A stretch of DNA of 5,100 nt from an uncultured Clostridia bacterium. GTDB lineage: Bacteria > Bacillota > Clostridia > Christensenellales > UBA1242. Positions within the stretch are counted from its first letter, which is position 1; each line of letters opens with the position of its first letter. A model generated the notes under the pieces. The model saw nothing but the letters and a program-made list of their open reading frames with translations. It made no database searches and was not told the origin of the DNA. The stretch covers positions 1 to 5,100 of the forward strand of contig CANDFN010000070.1 of assembly GCA_947384015.1 (NCBI GenBank), in the 5' to 3' direction. Made by a program: the position numbers and the translations under genes. Positions 1-4,775 of the stretch are shown piece by piece.

Positions 1-603
1 ATAACAAGTAAAGGCGGGTATCCAACTTGCTTAAACTACGAAGGCTTTCCATATTCTATTTGCGCCAGTGTGAACGACCAAGTAGTGCATGGGTTTTGCA
101 CAGACATCCCACTAAAGGACGGAGACATCATCTCGTTAGACTTTGTTGTTAACTATCAAGGTTATAATGCAGATGCTGCTAGAACTTATTTAGTAGGCAA
201 TGTTAAACCAGAAGTTGTTAAGTTAGTAGAAGATACAAAGCAAGCCTTCTTTGAGGGCATAAAAGATATTAAAGCTGGCTCAAGATTGGGTCACATCAGC
301 CATAGAATTCAAGTTTACTTGGAGGAACGTGGTTATGGTGTTGTGCGTGAGATGGCTGGCCATGGAATTGGCAAAGAAATGCACGAAGACCCTTGTATAC
401 CAAACTTTGGTAAATACAATTCTGGTTTGGTATTATCGGCGGGAATGACCTTGGCGGTGGAGCCAATGGTAACACTCGGCAAGCGTGACGTTTATCTAGA
501 AGATAACGACTGGACAGTGACTACTCAGGATGGTAAACCTAGCGCACATTATGAAAACACAATCCTTATCACAGATGAGGGCTTGGAAATACTAACTATT
601 TAG
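1..603 (+). CDS. map: Methionine aminopeptidase type I (5'-truncated by window edge)
   Basis: This enzyme removes the initiator methionine from nascent proteins in the cytosol. The frame is open from base 1, so about 50 N-terminal residues lie outside the window and 200 residues are visible; the GTG at 70 is an internal valine, not a start. All five metal ligands of the family are present: D47 and D58 (in LDF and NADAART), H121 (GHGIGKEMHEDP), E154 (AVEPMV) and E185 (HYENT), numbered from the first codon of the window. Each is offset by exactly 50 from E. coli D97, D108, H171, E204 and E235. The substrate-site histidine is H30 (VVHG). No N-terminal extension can be judged. It ends in TAG 12 bp before the KOW gene and fits the usual secY-adk-map-infA order. 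It appears intact and catalytically competent. Confidence 0.97.
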   Translation: MTSKGGYPTCLNYEGFPYSICASVNDQVVHGFCTDIPLKDGDIISLDFVVNYQGYNADAARTYLVGNVKPEVVKLVEDTKQAFFEGIKDIKAGSRLGHISHRIQVYLEERGYGVVREMAGHGIGKEMHEDPCIPNFGKYNSGLVLSAGMTLAVEPMVTLGKRDVYLEDNDWTVTTQDGKPSAHYENTILITDEGLEILTI

Positions 604-615
604 GAGTTACAGCTT

Positions 616-873
616 ATGAACTTTGAAATAGGAGATATTGTAAAATCGGCATCAGGGCATGACAAAAATGGATTATTTGTAATAATTTCTATTGACAAAA
701 ATGGATTTCTTGCTATAATAGATTGTAAACATCACACAAGGGTTAATCCTAAGCGAAAAAATCCAAAACATTTAATTAAAATAGGGCATAGTGAGGAGAT
801 TTTAAACAAGGTTAACTCTCATGCTACAGACAAAGAAATTTACAAAGCAATTCAAAATTTTGAAAAGGAGTAA
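616..873 (+). CDS. Small KOW-domain RNA-binding protein
   Basis: This is an 85-residue basic protein without signal peptide or membrane segment. Residues 5-35 (GDIVKSASGHDKNG, a hydrophobic strand, then a turn) look like a KOW motif, the small beta-barrel fold of ribosomal L14e/L24-type proteins. A lysine/arginine/histidine-rich patch follows (about residues 38-55, KHHTRVNPKRKNPKH) and then a short helical tail. A small KOW protein between map and infA is a recurrent arrangement in Firmicutes and is usually annotated as a putative RNA-binding protein of unknown role. The Shine-Dalgarno AGGAG at 602-606 overlaps the map stop codon and sits 9 nt before the ATG. Only 1 bp separates its stop from the infA start, so the two are probably translationally coupled. 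A ribosome- or rRNA-related role is inferred from fold and context only. Confidence 0.85.
   Translation: MNFEIGDIVKSASGHDKNGLFVIISIDKNGFLAIIDCKHHTRVNPKRKNPKHLIKIGHSEEILNKVNSHATDKEIYKAIQNFEKE
865..870 (+). promoter_or_regulatory. Ribosome binding site that fixes the infA start
   Basis: AAGGAG lies 4 nt upstream of ATG 875 and overlaps the end of the KOW gene. It decides the start: the longer reading from ATG 821 would add 18 residues lying wholly inside the upstream gene, has no such site, and does not match IF-1 length. Confidence 0.85.
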
Positions 874-874
874 T

Positions 875-1096
875 ATGTCAAAGGAAGATGTTATTGAAGC
901 GGAAGGCAGAGTGATTGAAGTTTTGGGCAACACTAACTTTAAAGTTCAAATTATGAACAATCATGTAATTACTGCCTATATCTCAGGCAAGCTTCGCACT
1001 AACTATATTAAAATTTTGGTTGGTGATAAAGTTAAGGTTGAGATGAGCCCGTATGATTTAACAAAAGGCAGAATTGTTTGGCGCGATAAAAACTAA
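875..1096 (+). CDS. infA: Translation initiation factor IF-1
   Basis: IF-1 binds the A site of the 30S subunit and works with IF2 and IF3 to place initiator tRNA. The 73-residue product (bacterial IF-1 is usually about 72) starts MSKEDVIEAEGRVIEVLGN and is a single S1-type OB fold. Family signatures are clear: NFKVQ (21-25), the HVITAYISGKLR block (30-41), NYIKILVGDKV (43-53) and the C-terminal SPYDLTKGRIVWR (58-70). The start at 875 is chosen because it gives the family length and has an AAGGAG site 4 nt upstream. It follows the KOW gene by 1 bp and is separated from rpmJ by a 77-bp gap containing a hairpin. Confidence 0.97.
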   Translation: MSKEDVIEAEGRVIEVLGNTNFKVQIMNNHVITAYISGKLRTNYIKILVGDKVKVEMSPYDLTKGRIVWRDKN

Positions 1097-1127
1097 ACAA
1101 AAGACATGACAAATTATTTGTAATTAA

Positions 1128-1149
1128 TTGCTAAAACTTCGTTTGGCAA
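1128..1149 (+). other. Hairpin in the infA-rpmJ gap
   Basis: TTGCTAAA (1128-1135) can pair with TTTGGCAA (1142-1149) to form eight base pairs, one of them a G-U wobble, around the six-base loop ACTTCG. No T-run follows; the next bases lead straight into the rpmJ ribosome binding site at 1160-1165. It is therefore not a standard terminator. It could affect rpmJ translation or mRNA processing, or could be incidental. The rest of the 1097-1173 gap shows no gene and no convincing promoter. Confidence 0.4.
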
Positions 1150-1173
1150 ATACTTAAAAAAGGAGAATTTAAA

Positions 1174-1290
1174 GTGAAAGTAAGACCATCAGTTAAACCA
1201 ATTTGCGATAAATGCAAAGTTATTAAACGTAACGGAAAAGTTATGGTTATTTGCGCTAAAAATCCAAAACACAAACAAAGACAAGGTTAG
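1174..1290 (+). CDS. rpmJ: 50S ribosomal protein bL36 (zinc-ribbon form)
   Basis: This 38-residue protein of the large subunit binds 23S rRNA and is one of the smallest ribosomal proteins. It begins MKVRPSVKPICDKCKVIKR and ends PKHKQRQG, matching the family throughout. Zinc ligands C11, C14, C27 and H33 are all present, so this is the metal-binding (C+) form. The C27-H33 spacing of five residues matches the E. coli form and is one longer than in B. subtilis. The start codon is GTG, supported by AAGGAG at 1160-1165, 8 nt upstream, and by the conserved N-terminus. It was identified by direct translation of the infA-rpsM interval. Confidence 0.97.
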   Translation: MKVRPSVKPICDKCKVIKRNGKVMVICAKNPKHKQRQG

Positions 1291-1298
1291 AAAATAGG

Positions 1299-1328
1299 CA
1301 CAAAATCTCGCGGCATTTTGATTTTGTG
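1299..1328 (+). promoter_or_regulatory. Hairpin ahead of rpsM, candidate alpha-operon control element
   Basis: CACAAAATC (1299-1307) and GATTTTGTG (1320-1328) form a perfect 9-bp stem around a 12-base loop. A second copy of the 3' arm core, ATTTTG at 1315-1320, directly precedes the first, so CAAAAT can pair with either one in two exclusive registers. There is no T-run after it, and the rpsM ribosome binding site GGAGG starts at 1346. In E. coli, S4 represses the alpha operon by binding a pseudoknot at this same position before rpsM. Here rpsD is also the third gene of the operon, so the same logic is possible, but I cannot identify the known S4 pseudoknot. The function is inference. Confidence 0.4.
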
Positions 1329-1357
1329 AGAAAATATATTTTTATGGAGGAAATTAT

Positions 1358-1726
1358 ATGGCACGTATTTCGGGCGTGGATTTACCAAATGAAAAAAGGG
1401 TAGAAATTGGGCTAACATACATATACGGTATTGGACGTGTTAGTTCTAACAAAATTTTGGCTGCTACTGGCATTAATCCAGACACCAGAGTTAAAGACCT
1501 TACTGAAGACCAAATTGCTTCTATTCGTAAACACATAGAGGCTAATTTTGTTGTAGAAGGCGAAAAACGTAAAGATGTAGCTATGGACATTCAACGTTTA
1601 AAACATATTAGATGCTATCGTGGTATGAGGCATGTTGCTAGTTTGCCTGTTCGCGGACAATCTAGCAAACAAAATGCAAGAACACGTAAAGGCCCTAAAA
1701 AGACCATAGCTAATAAGAAGAAGTAA
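1358..1726 (+). CDS. rpsM: 30S ribosomal protein uS13
   Basis: S13 sits in the head of the small subunit, contacts the P-site tRNA through its C-terminal tail and forms intersubunit bridges with L5. The 122-residue product begins MARISGVDLPNEKRVEIGLTY and has the helix-hairpin region YIYGIGRVSSNKIL (21-34), the conserved RCYRGMRH (85-92), LPVRGQ (96-101) and the basic tail NARTRKGPKK (106-115). Its length is normal. The stretch 95-105 (SLPVRGQSSKQ) departs from the common GLPVRGQRTK-type sequence, with serines replacing a glycine and an arginine. GGAGG at 1346-1350 precedes the ATG by 7 nt. It is the first gene of the alpha-operon segment, 10 bp before rpsK. Confidence 0.98.
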   Translation: MARISGVDLPNEKRVEIGLTYIYGIGRVSSNKILAATGINPDTRVKDLTEDQIASIRKHIEANFVVEGEKRKDVAMDIQRLKHIRCYRGMRHVASLPVRGQSSKQNARTRKGPKKTIANKKK

Positions 1727-1736
1727 GGAGTGAATA

Positions 1737-2129
1737 ATGGCAACAACTAAAAAAGAAACTAAAAAGAAAAAGATTACCGTCGCTGGCGGTGAAGGTGCTG
1801 TGTATATTCAAGCTACTTCTAACAACACATTAGTATCTTTAACAGATAGCAAAGGCAATTTGCTTGCTCAAAGCAGTGCTGGTGCATTAGGTTACAGAGG
1901 CGCTAAAAAAAGCACACCGTTCGCAGCTCAACAAGCTGTAGAAACTGCACTTAAAAACATTGCAAACTTTGGTGTTACGAAAGTTGGTATATATGTTAAA
2001 GGTTCTGGTCAAGGTAGAGAAACTGCAATTAGATCTGTAGGAACAGCTGGAGTTCAAGTTTTATTTATTAAAGACATCTCTCCAATTCCTCATAATGGCT
2101 GCAGACCACCTAAGGCTAGAAGGTTATAG
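1737..2129 (+). CDS. rpsK: 30S ribosomal protein uS11
   Basis: S11 lies on the platform of the small subunit near the mRNA exit and E site. The 130-residue product has a lysine-rich N-terminal tail (residues 4-13), the NNTLVSLTDSKGN strand pair (29-41), SSAGALGYRGAKKSTPFAAQ (46-65), the GSGQGRE loop (89-95) and the diagnostic C-terminus PHNGCRPPKARRL (118-130). The asparagine-glycine at 120-121 is the site known in E. coli to form isoaspartate. Small departures from the family are SNN for the usual FNN at 28-30 and a serine for the usual proline at residue 90. AAGGAG at 1725-1730 overlaps the rpsM stop and precedes the ATG by 6 nt. Confidence 0.98.
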   Translation: MATTKKETKKKKITVAGGEGAVYIQATSNNTLVSLTDSKGNLLAQSSAGALGYRGAKKSTPFAAQQAVETALKNIANFGVTKVGIYVKGSGQGRETAIRSVGTAGVQVLFIKDISPIPHNGCRPPKARRL

Positions 2130-2137
2130 GAGGAATT

Positions 2138-2755
2138 ATGGCAAAAAATACAGGACCAGATTGTAGACAATGCCGTCGTGAAGGTTGCAAATTATACCTT
2201 AAAGGCGAAAAATGTTTAAAAAATTGCCCATTTGATAAACGTCCAGTTGCACCAGGCGTTCATGCTATGGGTAGAAAAAAAGTAAGTGAATATGGCGTTC
2301 AATTACGCGAAAAACAAAAAGTTCGCAGAGCTTATGGCTTACTTGAAAAACAATTTAGAATTTACTTTGAAAAAGCTGCTAAAAGTAAAGAATCAACAGG
2401 TTGGGAACTTTTAAAATTATTAGAAATGCGTTTAGACAATGTTATTTACCGTTTTGGTTTGGCAACTTCTCGTGCTGCTGCAAGACAAGTTGTTAACCAT
2501 GGACATATCACTGTTAATGGTAAAAAAGTAAACATCCCTTCTTATCAAGTTAAAGTTGGTGATGTAATTGCTGTTAGAGAAAACAAACAAAATAGCGAAA
2601 TGTTTAAACAACTTGTTGATACAAAGCCTAACACACCAAAGTGGTTAGAATTTGATATGAAAGCTTTAAGCGGTAAAGTTTTAGCTCAACCAGAGCGTGA
2701 TGATATAGACTTGAACATTCAAGAACACTTGATAGTAGAGTTCTACTCAAGGTAA
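2138..2755 (+). CDS. rpsD: 30S ribosomal protein uS4 (zinc-binding form)
   Basis: S4 is a primary 16S rRNA-binding assembly protein; with S5 it shapes decoding accuracy, and in several bacteria it represses its own operon. The product is 205 residues. The N-terminal module holds C9, C12, C26 and C30, the C-x2-C-x13-C-x3-C layout of zinc-binding S4, with an additional C17; B. subtilis S4 lacks these cysteines. SEYGVQLREKQKVRRAYG (50-67) follows, then the S4 RNA-binding domain from MRLDNVIYRFG (97-107) through VNHGHITVNGKKVNIPSYQV (119-138), and the terminal LIVEFYSR. AGGAGG at 2128-2133 overlaps the rpsK stop and lies 4 nt before the ATG. Its position makes it the obvious candidate feedback regulator of this operon. 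Confidence 0.98.
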   Translation: MAKNTGPDCRQCRREGCKLYLKGEKCLKNCPFDKRPVAPGVHAMGRKKVSEYGVQLREKQKVRRAYGLLEKQFRIYFEKAAKSKESTGWELLKLLEMRLDNVIYRFGLATSRAAARQVVNHGHITVNGKKVNIPSYQVKVGDVIAVRENKQNSEMFKQLVDTKPNTPKWLEFDMKALSGKVLAQPERDDIDLNIQEHLIVEFYSR

Positions 2756-2767
2756 TAGGAGAGATTT

Positions 2768-3721
2768 ATGATGGAAATTGAAAAACCAAAAATTGAATTA
2801 GAGGAAAAAGACAATGGCGCTAACGCAGTTATAACTGTAGAACCATTGGAAAAAGGCTTTGGCATAACCATCGGAAATATGCTTCGTAGAACTCTTTTAA
2901 GTTCATTACCAGGCTCTGCAATAGTTGGCGTTAAAATTTCTAACGTTTTGCACGAGTTTTCAACAATTAAAGGTGTAAGCGAAGATGTGCCAGATATAAT
3001 CTTAAACATCAAACAACTTGCTGTTAAAGTAGTTAGTCAAGAAGAAGATTTTACTGCAACCTTGTCTTTAAAAAAGAAAGGTGCAGGCGTTGTTCGCGCT
3101 AGTGATATAGAATGCCCAGAAGGTGTTTCTATTGTCAATAAAGATTTGTATTTGTTCACAACTGATGACGATGCTAATGTAGATATCACTTTCTATGTTG
3201 GTATGGGCAGAGGTTATATTCCTGCAAGTCAAAACAAAGGCTTCTCTGACGAAGTTGATTATATTGCTGTAGACGCATTGTTTACACCAGTTAAACGCGT
3301 TAACTTTGAAGTTTTACCAAGCCGTGTTGGTCGTGACCTAAATTACGATAAACTTGTGCTAGATATTCAAACCCGCGGAACTGCAACCGCAAAAGAAGTA
3401 GTTGCGCTTTCTGCTAAACTATTAAATGATTATGCTACAATGTTTGTTGACCTAGTTGACGGCATGAGTGGTAATAATATCTTGGTTGCAAGAAAAGAAG
3501 ATGAAAGAACAAAATTATTTGAAAAACCTATTGAGGAAATGGAATTAAGCGTTCGTAGTTACAACTGCTTAAAACGTGCAGGCATTGATACTGTTGGCGA
3601 CCTTGCTAAGAAAACTCGTGCCGAGATGTTAAAAGTTCGTAACATGGGTGCTAAATCTATGGAAGAAGTAATCAAAAAATTGGAAGATTACGGCATTATC
3701 CTTGAAGGTGGCGAATATTAG
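2768..3721 (+). CDS. rpoA: DNA-directed RNA polymerase subunit alpha
   Basis: The alpha dimer nucleates RNA polymerase assembly, and its C-terminal domain contacts UP elements and activators. The product has 317 residues, the usual length. The N-terminal domain shows EPLEKGFGITIGNMLRR (25-41) and LSSLPG (44-49). The C-terminal domain occupies about residues 253-317: VRSYNCLK carries R263, N266, C267 and K269, matching E. coli R265, N268, C269 and K271. NMGAKSMEEV (292-301) keeps the glycine and the lysine-serine pair of the DNA-contacting loop. Two adjacent ATG codons (2768 and 2771) are both usable with the AGGAG at 2757-2761, so the protein may start with one or two methionines. It lies 12 bp after rpsD. 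Confidence 0.98.
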   Translation: MMEIEKPKIELEEKDNGANAVITVEPLEKGFGITIGNMLRRTLLSSLPGSAIVGVKISNVLHEFSTIKGVSEDVPDIILNIKQLAVKVVSQEEDFTATLSLKKKGAGVVRASDIECPEGVSIVNKDLYLFTTDDDANVDITFYVGMGRGYIPASQNKGFSDEVDYIAVDALFTPVKRVNFEVLPSRVGRDLNYDKLVLDIQTRGTATAKEVVALSAKLLNDYATMFVDLVDGMSGNNILVARKEDERTKLFEKPIEEMELSVRSYNCLKRAGIDTVGDLAKKTRAEMLKVRNMGAKSMEEVIKKLEDYGIILEGGEY

Positions 3722-3729
3722 GAGGAGAT

Positions 3730-4239
3730 ATGAGAGTTAAACAATTAAACCGTCCAACTGATGAAAGGTTGGCAATAATGCGCAACCAAGCCACCGATTT
3801 GCTTTGGAAAGGTAAAATCACAACCACTGTTGCGCGTGCTAAATCATTACAAAGCTATGTTGAAAAACTTTTAACCTTGGCTATTAATTCTTATGAAGAT
3901 GTAGTAAAAGTTCAAAAAACCAGCAAGAACAAAAAAGGAGAAACTGTTACACGTGAAGTGCTTAACGATGGACCTAAAAAACTTGCTGCTCGCCGTAAAA
4001 TTATGGCTAAAACTTATACTGTTAAAGAAGAACGCAAACCAGGTGAAAAGAAAGCAGATTATGTTGCACGTATAGACAATATTAAACATCCATTATTGGA
4101 AAAAATATTCAATGTATATGCGCCTAAATATGCTGCTCGTATTAAAGAAACTGGTATTGGTGGTGGATATACTAGAGTTCTTAAAGTTGGTAGCCGTAAG
4201 GGAGACAATGCTCCTATGGCAATTATAGAATTAATTTAA
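3730..4239 (+). CDS. rplQ: 50S ribosomal protein bL17, enlarged form
   Basis: bL17 binds 23S rRNA near the peptide exit tunnel and helps large-subunit assembly. The 169-residue product keeps the family core: LNRPTDERLAIMRN (6-19), TTTVARAKSLQSYVEKLLTLA (31-51), KKLAARRK (83-90), and the C-terminal GGGYTRVLKVGSRKGDNAPMAIIELI (144-169). It is about 50 residues longer than the B. subtilis protein (120). The extra sequence falls mainly at about 53-82, a charged loop with KTSKNKKGETVTREV, with smaller additions at about 97-120 and 137-142. Reading frame and codon use are continuous, so this is a genuine insertion rather than an error; similar enlarged forms exist, as I recall, in uncultured Clostridia. 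The AGGAGG at 3720-3725 overlaps the rpoA stop. It is the last gene of the operon. Confidence 0.97.
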   Translation: MRVKQLNRPTDERLAIMRNQATDLLWKGKITTTVARAKSLQSYVEKLLTLAINSYEDVVKVQKTSKNKKGETVTREVLNDGPKKLAARRKIMAKTYTVKEERKPGEKKADYVARIDNIKHPLLEKIFNVYAPKYAARIKETGIGGGYTRVLKVGSRKGDNAPMAIIELI

Positions 4240-4240
4240 C

Positions 4241-4267
4241 AAAAGCTCCGCGTAAGCGGACTTTTTT
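4241..4267 (+). terminator. Intrinsic terminator of the ribosomal-protein operon
   Basis: It begins 2 bases after the rplQ stop. TCCGC (4247-4251) pairs with GCGGA (4256-4260) around the stable GTAA (GNRA-type) tetraloop. The stem continues as AAAAG (4241-4245) with CTTTT (4261-4265) across one bulged C at 4246, and the T-run extends to 4267. This marks a clean end to the long operon. Confidence 0.9.
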
Positions 4268-4276
4268 ATTATATAA

Positions 4277-4305
4277 TTGACAAAATACATATTTTGTGTT
4301 ATAAT
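4277..4305 (+). promoter_or_regulatory. Consensus sigma-A-type promoter for the 105-residue gene
   Basis: TTGACA at 4277-4282 and TATAAT at 4300-4305 are both perfect consensus hexamers with the optimal 17-bp spacer. A TGT immediately before the -10 makes it an extended -10 as well. Transcription should begin near 4311-4313, leaving a leader of about 19 nt before ATG 4331. The sequence predicts strong basal expression unless the spacer palindrome (separate entry) is an operator. Confidence 0.9.
4280..4297. promoter_or_regulatory. Palindrome inside the promoter spacer, possible operator
   Basis: ACAAAATA (4280-4287) and TATTTTGT (4290-4297) are perfect inverted repeats separated by CA, overlapping the last three bases of the -35 box and ending 2 bp before the -10 box. 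This is where a dimeric repressor would block RNA polymerase. AT-rich DNA makes such palindromes fairly easy to find, so the operator reading is inference. Confidence 0.4.
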
Positions 4306-4330
4306 AAAACTGAATTGATAGGAGGATTAT

Positions 4331-4648
4331 ATGGATTACGAATTATTTACAACAAACCCTGAAAAGTTTTATGCTTGTGCTCATGCGCAAAACATAATAA
4401 TGCAAGCTAATGGTCAACTTCTTAACTTAAAAGCACTTTATATGCAAAAGTTGTTAAAAACAGAAGAAGTTAAGGATCAATTAAAGTTTATTAACGAACA
4501 ATTAAAAACTATTGATGTTTTTAACGAAAAATTCCAATTTCAAGATAGTAAAGTTTATCAACCAATAAAAACTCATTTGGAAAAGGTTCGTAAAGCCATA
4601 AGAGAGTTTGCTAAAGATTTAAAAGCAGAAGATGTTGTAAGTGTTTAA
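4331..4648 (+). CDS. Unrecognised small helical protein, 105 residues
   Basis: I do not recognise a family. The product is cytosolic by appearance, with no signal peptide or hydrophobic membrane segment. It looks almost entirely helical: a long amphipathic stretch at about residues 12-63, containing LLNLKALYMQKLLKTEEVKDQ, and a second at about 76-98 rich in lysine, glutamate and arginine, joined by a short loop (FQFQDSKVYQP). Such a shape suits a helical hairpin, coiled coil or small binding protein. There is one cysteine (C16) and no obvious metal-binding or catalytic motif. The gene is well supported: consensus promoter, AGGAGG at 4320-4325 five nt before the ATG, its own terminator, and composition like its neighbours. 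It is transcribed alone between the ribosomal operon and an acyltransferase gene, which gives no functional clue. Confidence 0.85.
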   Translation: MDYELFTTNPEKFYACAHAQNIIMQANGQLLNLKALYMQKLLKTEEVKDQLKFINEQLKTIDVFNEKFQFQDSKVYQPIKTHLEKVRKAIREFAKDLKAEDVVSV

Positions 4649-4673
4649 TATTTGCAATTATAAAACATTTTAG

Positions 4674-4699
4674 ATTCCGTAATTTTACGGAATTTTTTT
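4674..4699 (+). terminator. Intrinsic terminator after the 105-residue gene
   Basis: ATTCCGTA (4674-4681) pairs perfectly with TACGGAAT (4686-4693) around the loop ATTT, and seven T residues run from 4693 to 4699. It lies 25 bases after the stop codon and isolates this gene as a single transcription unit. Confidence 0.9.
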
Positions 4700-4725
4700 A
4701 TTTTATATTATTGTAAGATTTGCAT

Positions 4726-4753
4726 TTGACTATTCAATATGTTTTTATATAAT
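4726..4753 (+). promoter_or_regulatory. Sigma-A-type promoter for the acyltransferase gene
   Basis: TTGACT (4726-4731) matches the -35 consensus in five of six positions and TATAAT (4748-4753) is a perfect -10 box; the spacer is 16 bp. Initiation near 4759-4761 would give a leader of about 15 nt before the GTG start. It lies directly downstream of a terminator, so this gene has its own transcript. Confidence 0.75.
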
Positions 4754-4763
4754 AAACAAACAT

Positions 4764-4769
4764 AGGAGA
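4764..4769 (+). promoter_or_regulatory. Ribosome binding site for the acyltransferase GTG start
   Basis: AGGAGA ends 6 nt before GTG 4776. The nearby TTG at 4774 is in another frame that reaches a stop within five codons, so GTG is the only start consistent with this site and with the family N-terminus. Confidence 0.8.
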
Positions 4770-4775
4770 AAACTT

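Noticed and set aside
70..72. GTG as a start for the first gene
   Set aside because: The frame is open to base 1 and the upstream residues continue the methionine aminopeptidase alignment, so this codon is an internal valine.
851..864. Perfect 14-base palindrome TTCAAAATTTTGAA before infA
   Set aside because: It lies in coding sequence, has no loop for an RNA hairpin, and palindromes of A and T runs are expected by chance in DNA this AT-rich.
821..874. Longer infA reading from ATG 821
   Set aside because: It lies inside the KOW gene in another frame, lacks a ribosome binding site, and exceeds IF-1 length; ATG 875 fits the family and has AAGGAG 4 nt upstream.
1109..1121. ACAAATTATTTGT palindrome, resembling the ACAAAAT/ATTTTGT arms at 1299-1328 and 4280-4297, as a shared operator
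   Set aside because: The spacing between arms differs completely in the three places (1, 12 and 2 bases) and the half-site is mostly A/T, so a common binding protein is not supported.
1105..1160. Internal promoter for rpmJ
   Set aside because: Candidate boxes (ATGACA with GCTAAA, or TTGCTA with TACTTA) match the consensus poorly, especially at the -10.
1354..1594. Minus-strand open frames opposite rpsM, and similar ones opposite rpoA (2743-3012) and rplQ (3871-4089)
   Set aside because: They are antisense shadows of strongly conserved genes, have no ribosome binding sites and show low-complexity translations.
1..4648. Absence of TGA among the ten visible stop codons as a sign of codon reassignment
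   Set aside because: No in-frame TGA occurs in the genes and tryptophans are TGG; ten stops in AT-rich DNA are too few to infer anything but a preference for TAA/TAG.
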